Below are positions 55,247 to 59,706 of a stretch of DNA of 59,706 bases, piece by piece. Below the pieces are notes generated by a model. It was given only the letters and a program-made list of their open reading frames with translations, was not told where the DNA came from and did no database searches. The translations under genes were made by a program, and so were the position numbers. The stretch covers positions 1 to 59,706 of the forward strand of contig JACZKE010000037.1 of the NCBI GenBank assembly GCA_014860225.1, read 5' to 3'. Position 1 is the stretch's first letter. Every line of letters starts with the position of its first letter. Source of the stretch: Desulfuromonadales bacterium. GTDB lineage: Bacteria > Desulfobacterota > Desulfuromonadia > Desulfuromonadales > BM103.

Positions 55247-55895
55247 GTGGCAATCCTTTTCAGAGGGGATGTCGGGTTTACAGGAACATAAAGAAGCATA
55301 CCCACTCTTGTTTGTTGGTCAAGAAAATCGTGATGAGCTTTGATTAATACCAGGGCGAGTGAGCATTCCAGGTCGCTGAAGTCAGAGGTGAACTGTTTCG
55401 ACGGGATGGCGCTTGTCATGGAAGAGGATGAACTGGCGGTTCCAATAGGCATGGGCTACTTCGGCATGGGGCAGGTCCGAAATTACCGAATAATATCATG
55501 TCGATATAATTTATTTTTAGACCTGGGGCACATTCTAAATCCGACTTGGAGGCCCGATATTGTCAGGTCAATCCTCATCCGAGTCATCAACATCAAGTTG
55601 GCCAGTGAGGCGACGACGGACATGCGACCAGGATAGACCTGTGGCCATGATCGCAGAGAGAATGACCAGCAAGAGATAGACAAGGAGAGTGGTATTGGGG
55701 TCACCTAGAAGTCGACAAGATGACCGGAGGGACGTTCCTGCTTTGTGGTGGCTTGACTGGTCTGGGCTTCTGGATATGCTAAAATTAGTACGGATTCTGT
55801 GACCCATTGACGCAGAAGTGTCGGCCGAGCCAATGCCCTTCGACTGCGGTCGCATCGTTTTACTGCGGCGCGGCTCATCACGAAGGAGAAGTGAC
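55247..55895. other. 649-base region with at most one small gene
   Basis: It lies between the aminotransferase start and the VOC gene. Only a weak minus-strand frame with one membrane segment (55568-55807) is worth noting. No repeat or RNA gene was recognised. Confidence 0.5.
55568..55807 (-). CDS. possible small single-pass membrane protein
   Basis: 79 residues from an ATG at 55807. The C-terminal half has a clear membrane segment (TTLLVYLLLVILSAIMATGL) followed by SWSHVRRRLTGQLDVDDSDE, a basic-then-acidic tail. The N-terminal half looks like random translation and no ribosome site is seen, so the true start may be further in. No family recognised. Confidence 0.25.
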   Translation of the reverse strand: MGHRIRTNFSISRSPDQSSHHKAGTSLRSSCRLLGDPNTTLLVYLLLVILSAIMATGLSWSHVRRRLTGQLDVDDSDED

Positions 55896-56381
55896 ATGAT
55901 GAATCCAGCAAAGAACACGATTTGCCTTTGGTACGATGGCGATGCCGAGGACGCGGCGCGGTTTTACGCCAAGACCTTTCCCGATTCGTCCGTCGGCGCG
56001 GTGCATCGCGCACCGGGAGACTTTCCGTCCGGGAAAAAAGGGGATGTGTTGACGGTCGAGTTTACCGTGATGGGCATCCCCTGCCTCGGGCTCAATGGCG
56101 GACCTGCGTTCAAACACAACGAAGCGTTCTCGTTTCAGGTCGCAACCGTTGACCAAGCCGAAACGGATCGCTACTGGAATGCGATCGTCGGCAACGGCGG
56201 CCAGGAGAGCGCGTGCGGCTGGTGCAAGGACAAGTGGGGATTGTCCTGGCAGATTACGCCGATCGTCCTGACGAAAGCGGTCACCGATCCTGATCCCGCT
56301 GTCGCCAAGCGCGCCTTCGATGCGATGATGCAGATGAAAAAGGTCGACATCGCTGCAATCGAGGCGGCGCGCCGCGGTTGA
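55896..56381 (+). CDS. VOC-family protein (PhnB/3-demethylubiquinone methyltransferase-like)
   Basis: 161 residues. Glyoxalase/bleomycin-resistance fold: NTICLWYDGDAEDAARFYAK, TFPDSSVGAVHR, FTVMGIPCLGLNGGPAFKHN and WGLSWQITPIVL. The family covers diverse dioxygenases, epimerases and unassigned proteins. The start is ATG at 55896 with AAGGAG, not the upstream in-frame ATG. The gene opens the accessory-looking plus-strand cluster. Confidence 0.9.
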   Translation: MMNPAKNTICLWYDGDAEDAARFYAKTFPDSSVGAVHRAPGDFPSGKKGDVLTVEFTVMGIPCLGLNGGPAFKHNEAFSFQVATVDQAETDRYWNAIVGNGGQESACGWCKDKWGLSWQITPIVLTKAVTDPDPAVAKRAFDAMMQMKKVDIAAIEAARRG

Positions 56382-56577
56382 ACTTGCAATCTTCGAAGTG
56401 TGCATGCCCATCTATCGAAGTCGTTCCGCGGCCGCTCAACGTTCTCCATCTGGATCCGACCGGTGTTAGTCTGGCGACCCGACGGGGGGAGACGCTTCTG
56501 CGAGGCAGCCTGAGTTGTTGAAGACAATCATGGATTTAATAGATAAATAGATAATAGTGTCCCTGTGAGACCAACCC

Positions 56578-56585
56578 GTTATGTG
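56578..56585 (+). other. attC-like right core (cassette start)
   Basis: GTTATGTG, 8 bases before the DUF3024 gene. Its exact inverse CACATAAC lies 5 bases behind that gene's stop. In integron cassettes the first bases of a cassette pair with its own attC core in this way. Confidence 0.45.
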
Positions 56586-56593
56586 TAAATGAT

Positions 56594-56941
56594 ATGGCAT
56601 TAAGCGAATTTGAAATCAGAAGATGCGAAAAGTTGGTCGGGCAATACGTTGAAAACCGCCGGCCTCCCGCACACATTCGAAACGAGCTTGACCTTGCCTT
56701 CCGCATCAAAGGGCAAAGCGTCGAGATTTATGAAATACGTCCGTTATGGCGAGAGTCAGGAGTAAAGATCGAGTCGCCGGTCGCTAAAGCCACTTATGTC
56801 AAAACTCAAGGCATTTGGAAAATCTACTGGCAGCGAGCGGATCTAAAGTGGCATCGCTATGATCCTCAGGCAGAGGTAAAAACAATTGAGCAGTTTCTTG
56901 AAGTTGTAGAGCGAGATGAATTCGGTTGTTTTTTCGGGTAG
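56594..56941 (+). CDS. DUF3024-like small protein
   Basis: 115 residues. Begins MALSEFEIRRCEKLVGQYVE and contains FRIKGQSVEIYEIRPLW, AKATYVKTQGIWKIYWQRAD and a C-terminal DEFGCFFG, the pattern of DUF3024. Function unknown; the family is often seen in integron cassettes and genomic islands (general knowledge). No signal peptide. It is flanked by exact inverse 8-mers that look like cassette boundaries. No obvious ribosome site precedes the ATG, as is common for cassette genes. Confidence 0.78.
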   Translation: MALSEFEIRRCEKLVGQYVENRRPPAHIRNELDLAFRIKGQSVEIYEIRPLWRESGVKIESPVAKATYVKTQGIWKIYWQRADLKWHRYDPQAEVKTIEQFLEVVERDEFGCFFG

Positions 56942-56945
56942 ACCT

Positions 56946-57045
56946 CACATAACGCTTAAGCAGACTGGAAGATACGTAGACTGTTCGCGTAAAGGTTTCT
57001 ACACGCTTAAAAATGACCAGCTGCAGCCCGCTCAGCTTGGTCAGT
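56946..57045 (+). other. attC-like site behind the DUF3024 gene
   Basis: It begins with CACATAAC (56946-56953) and ends in the imperfect hairpin TGACCAGCTG...CAGCTTGGTCA. A clear right core GTTRRRY is not seen, so it is degenerate or only partly recognised. Confidence 0.35.
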
Positions 57046-57071
57046 GAGCCGATTTCCCACTGGAGCATTTG

Positions 57072-57842
57072 ATGGTATTCAAAAATTTCAAGCTCTTCGA
57101 CACTCACCTACACATCATCGACAATCGCTTCCCATTGGTCCCAAACAATGGTTATCTTCCGGCACCGTTCACTTGCAAGGATTACCTCGACCGGATGGAA
57201 GGGTATTCTCTAGTCGGCGGGGCCATCGTATCCGGTTCTTTCCAGGCACTCGATCAAATCTATCTGGTTGATGCGCTCAAGAAGCTTGGCCCATCGTTTG
57301 TCGGTGTTACGCAAGTACCCGTCTCGGTTTCGGATGAAGAACTTATTGAGCTCGACCTTGCCGGCGTACGAGCTGTACGATTCAATCTGAAACGGGGTGG
57401 TTCAGAGGAAGTTAAACATCTTGACAGTCTGGCCAGGCGTGTCTATGAGCTTCTCGGATGGCATGTGGAGCTGTATGTCGATTCCAGTGAGTTGGCCTCG
57501 CTATACCGTGTGCTGGTTGCGTTGCCCTCCGTCAGCATTGACCACCTGGGTCTTTCCTCGGAAGGCTTCGTCACCTTGCTTAAACTCGTTGAAAATGGCG
57601 TCCACGTGAAGGCGACAGGTTTTGGCCGGGTCAATTTCGATATCAAAACTGCTCTCAAAGATCTGTTTTCTGCCAATCCGGACTCCCTGATGTTTGGCAC
57701 CGACCTTCCATCCACACGCGCCCCTCACCCCTATGAAGACAATGACTTTGCTCTTGTTGTCGAGGCGCTGGGGGCCGAAGATGCGTGTAAGGTTCTTTAC
57801 GAGAACGCTGTGACGTTCTACCGTCCATCAAAAATCGGCTAA
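57072..57842 (+). CDS. amidohydrolase-like TIM-barrel protein
   Basis: 256 residues. Begins MVFKNFKLFDTHLHIIDNRF with the DTHLHI metal-binding signature; later VELYVDSSELASL, SIDHLGLS, VKATGF and FGTDLPSTRAPHPYEDND provide the remaining barrel ligands. It belongs to the 2-pyrone-4,6-dicarboxylate lactonase/metal-dependent hydrolase group; the substrate is unknown. ATG at 57072 has GGAG upstream. An attC-like site overlaps its stop codon. Confidence 0.88.
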   Translation: MVFKNFKLFDTHLHIIDNRFPLVPNNGYLPAPFTCKDYLDRMEGYSLVGGAIVSGSFQALDQIYLVDALKKLGPSFVGVTQVPVSVSDEELIELDLAGVRAVRFNLKRGGSEEVKHLDSLARRVYELLGWHVELYVDSSELASLYRVLVALPSVSIDHLGLSSEGFVTLLKLVENGVHVKATGFGRVNFDIKTALKDLFSANPDSLMFGTDLPSTRAPHPYEDNDFALVVEALGAEDACKVLYENAVTFYRPSKIG

Positions 57843-57943
57843 CAAGCCGCCCGAGCTGACGGGGAGAAACGGTCTTGCTTCCCGCAAAACATTCTACCTG
57901 CTTTAAGGGCGGTGGCCCGCAGCTCAGCTATTGCCGTTAGACC
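57837..57943 (+). other. attC-like recombination site
   Basis: Left core GGCTAAC (57837-57843) overlaps the stop codon of the amidohydrolase gene. Right core GTTAGACC is at 57936-57943. Inner arms GAGCTGA (57853-57859) and TCAGCTA/AGCTCAGC (57921-57930) are inverse. Length about 107 bases. Core spacing and inner inverted arms match attC sites of integron cassettes. Confidence 0.55.
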
Positions 57944-57964
57944 GACATAGGATCAGGAGGGCCA

Positions 57965-58330
57965 ATGCTCCAATATGAACTAAATAAAGCCGATGGCATA
58001 TTGATCATCAAGCCAAAGGGCCCATTGGAATCCGCCGATTTTGAGAAACTGGTTCGTGAGGTGGATCCGTATATTGAAGAAAAGGGCAATCTCAGTGGTT
58101 TGATGATTTACACGAAATCATTCCCGGGATGGGAAAATTTTGCCTCCTTTCTTTCGCATATAAAATTCGTCAAAAACCATCACCGCAAAGTGAAGAAGAT
58201 CGCAGCCGTGACAGAAGGCGGTTTTCTGTCGATCATGCCGCAAGTCGCCCAGCATTTTGTGCAGGCCAAAGTGAGGCATTTTGACTATAAGGACAAGGAT
58301 GCGGCGCTGAATTGGCTGAAAACAGCCTGA
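57965..58330 (+). CDS. SpoIIAA-like (STAS/DUF3478-type) protein
   Basis: 121 residues. A beta-alpha STAS-like fold: MLQYELNKADGILIIKPKGP, LESADFEKLVREVDPYIEEK, GLMIYTKSFPGWENFASFLS, KVKKIAAVTEGGFLSIM, KVRHFDYKDKDAALNWL. The family has no settled function, and the phosphorylated serine of true SpoIIAA is not evident. CAGGAGGGCC precedes the ATG. It starts 22 bases behind an attC-like right core and ends just before TTCTAAC, a candidate left core. Confidence 0.85.
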   Translation: MLQYELNKADGILIIKPKGPLESADFEKLVREVDPYIEEKGNLSGLMIYTKSFPGWENFASFLSHIKFVKNHHRKVKKIAAVTEGGFLSIMPQVAQHFVQAKVRHFDYKDKDAALNWLKTA

Positions 58331-58337
58331 TAATTTT

Positions 58338-58344
58338 TTCTAAC
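58338..58344 (+). other. attC-like left core behind the SpoIIAA-like gene
   Basis: TTCTAAC, 8 bases after the stop codon; it pairs with GTTAGA at 57936-57941 at the start of the same putative cassette. The rest of the site is not clear. Confidence 0.35.
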
Positions 58345-58471
58345 CGCGGTCAAACGGCCGGCTGTAGTTGATGGCTGCCACTGAAAGTCCCGAAGTCCCG
58401 CAGCTTAGCGGTGGATTCTATTTGCAAGTCCCTTTTTTAATTGTCCCGCTGGCCGAAACCCGGGGTCTGGG

Positions 58472-58951
58472 CTACTGCTTCATCACGATGTCGTCTTTGG
58501 TCGAATCGACAATGTCGAGCAGTTCCGCGGTCTCCCCTGGCGGCACCTGGTGCCTGGCGAGGACCTCCTTGAAGATGGTGAGCATGCGCTCCCACTCGCT
58601 CTCGGTGATGTTGAGGTGTACGTGAGACTCGTACATGCCACGGCCATTATACTGGCACGGCCCGCCGGTTGCCTGGCAGACCATGGCGGTCACGTGATAC
58701 TTCAGGTAGGGGGCCGGGACCCTCTTGCGCGCGGCATCAATCGCCGGGTTGGCGTTGAGGACCGGGTCGGGAACCATGGCATCAATAAAATCGCTGACCA
58801 CCACCGTGATCGGCATCAGCCCGCCCAGGCGTTCGTACAGGGTCGGTTGCCCCTGCACAGCCGGATCCTGGGCGGCCGCCGTGAGTGCACTGCCCAGTAT
58901 CAGGATCATGCCGAGCACGGCGATACGGGTTTTCCAAGAACCTGTTTGCAT
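58472..58951 (-). CDS. exported truncated hemoglobin (group 1-like)
   Basis: 159 residues. An N-terminal signal sequence (MQTGSWKTRIAVLGMILILG, SALTAAAQ) is followed by a truncated globin: LYERLGGLMPITVVVSDFID, VTAMVCQATGGPCQYNGRGM and the proximal-histidine region YESHVHLNITESEW. Most truncated globins are cytoplasmic, so export is unusual; the protein would be periplasmic and might bind O2, NO or nitrite. ATG at 58951 with AAGGAGG; a longer frame upstream lacks that site. Confidence 0.88.
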   Translation of the reverse strand: MQTGSWKTRIAVLGMILILGSALTAAAQDPAVQGQPTLYERLGGLMPITVVVSDFIDAMVPDPVLNANPAIDAARKRVPAPYLKYHVTAMVCQATGGPCQYNGRGMYESHVHLNITESEWERMLTIFKEVLARHQVPPGETAELLDIVDSTKDDIVMKQ

Positions 58952-59309
58952 GGCGTCCTCCTTGCTGGTTCTGCTTGTGAAAAAGGTGGTTACCTTGGCA
59001 CCGTAGGATTTTGCACCACCTGACACGACTATACTGCGACTTTTGCGAAGAGCAACCTTGGGGCGGTGGTCGAAGCAGGTCGGAGGCGGCCCAGGTTGAA
59101 CTATTGGAATAGAATTAAAAGGTTGGAAAAAACCACTGGAGCACATGCGCTAGTCAAATTTCCAGGCAGGTATTATGACCATCTCAGGACGCCGACCGTT
59201 GGTTCTGCGCCCCTTGTTTGCCTTTATCTGAAATCAGGGGCATAATGGCCGCGCTGGGATATCGATTCTGAATCAGACTGCAGAGATTATTACGGGAGAC
59301 AACAACGAC

Positions 59310-59519
59310 ATGGAAAGATCTCCCTGGATCTGCCACATCTGTGATTACACCTCGGCCGAAACCGAGAGTAAGACCTGTGACCTCTGCTATCGGGTGACCT
59401 GCTCTTTACATCTGCGCCCGGCGTCTATTTATAATCAGAATAACGGTCTTTATGAAACAGCCGCAGTCTGCATCTCCTGTGCGGCTGATAATGCCAAAAA
59501 AAATCAGTCATTCCATTAA
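59310..59519 (+). CDS. small zinc-ribbon-like protein
   Basis: 69 residues. Cysteine/histidine pairs CHIC, CDLC, CSLH and CISC suggest two zinc sites of the B-box/RING-like kind (MERSPWICHICDYTSAETES, CDLCYRVTCSLHLRP, AAVCISCAADN). No membrane or signal segment. Function unknown. GGGAG lies 11 bases before the ATG. Confidence 0.65.
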   Translation: MERSPWICHICDYTSAETESKTCDLCYRVTCSLHLRPASIYNQNNGLYETAAVCISCAADNAKKNQSFH

Positions 59520-59637
59520 ATCAGTCGTTTAGTCTCGTTATTGAATCTCCTTGTTGTAAAACAAACATCATTAGTGTCCCAACGTTGGGCAGTCACTGAG
59601 TCGTAATAGCCCGCAAATTCTAGGAGAAATAGGCATC

Positions 59638-59706
59638 GTGCCATTTAACGACTTGAACTTTTTCCGGCGGACCAGCCATCTTCGTACAACAATGTGCGGA
59701 GGGCTG
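59638..59706 (+). CDS. possible 5' end of a gene running off the window
   Basis: GTG at 59638 with AGGAG 12 bases upstream opens a frame MPFNDLNFFRRTSHLRTTM that continues to the end of the window. It is too short to assign a product. Confidence 0.3.
   Translation, partial: MPFNDLNFFRRTSHLRTTMCGGL

Noticed and set aside
55340-55636. 98-residue plus-strand frame
   Set aside because: No ribosome site, no domain and unusual composition for a coding frame.

Overview
The window reads as chromosomal DNA of a Desulfuromonadales/Geobacter-type bacterium (inference from gene order and content; no 16S rRNA gene is present to confirm it). The evidence is the order radical-SAM (TIGR03960/TIGR03936 type) - rng - rplU - rpmA - obgE - proB - proA - nadD - rsfS - rlmH - gpmI, a decaheme lipoprotein cytochrome paired with an MtrB/PioB-like outer-membrane barrel, a split ferredoxin-type glutamate synthase, and a heme-binding PAS sensor.

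Layout. 1-31 kb lies almost wholly on the minus strand: an aminotransferase, an HD-GYP sensor with a downstream lipoprotein, lspA with a possible entericidin-like mini-lipoprotein, ileS, an endonuclease III-like glycosylase, a PAS histidine kinase, comF, then the housekeeping run from gpmI back to rplU. A plus-strand pair (XRE-cupin regulator and acyl-CoA synthetase) sits between rplU and rng. The minus-strand block ends with the electron-transfer pair (porin and decaheme cytochrome), facing a divergent LysR gene. 31-43.7 kb is mostly plus strand: carbonic anhydrase, a branched-chain aminotransferase, the three-gene glutamate synthase operon behind a sigma-54-type promoter, an ECF sigma/membrane-partner pair facing a divergent periplasmic DUF6448-like gene, and a heme/HAMP/PAS sensor. 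43.8-48 kb holds a glyoxylate-shunt operon (malate synthase, then a long ICL2-type isocitrate lyase). 48.4-54 kb holds an ABC-F ATPase, a YdbH-like AsmA-type protein and a DUF1318 lipoprotein. 54-59.7 kb looks accessory: an aminotransferase, a VOC protein, a DUF3024 protein, an amidohydrolase, a SpoIIAA-like protein, an exported truncated globin and a zinc-ribbon protein. Some of these are bounded by attC-like sites, which suggests relic integron gene cassettes.

Most notable observations. (1) The MtrB/PioB-like porin is one reading frame of 787 codons interrupted by a single in-frame TGA. A 9-bp hairpin with a GUU loop lies 23 nt past the TGA, which fits published geometry for bacterial selenocysteine insertion elements; a nonsense mutation or base error is the main alternative. 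(2) Two divergent, matching promoter-like elements (TTGTCACAAA, 14 nt, CGTnnTAG) lie between the ECF sigma gene and the DUF6448-like gene and suggest a self-contained regulon. (3) attC-like cassette boundaries surround small plus-strand genes at 56.6-58.4 kb. (4) Several families of intergenic palindromic repeats cluster just after stop codons. (5) LapA-like and LapB-like parts appear fused in one protein.

No rRNA, tRNA, CRISPR array or transposase gene was seen.
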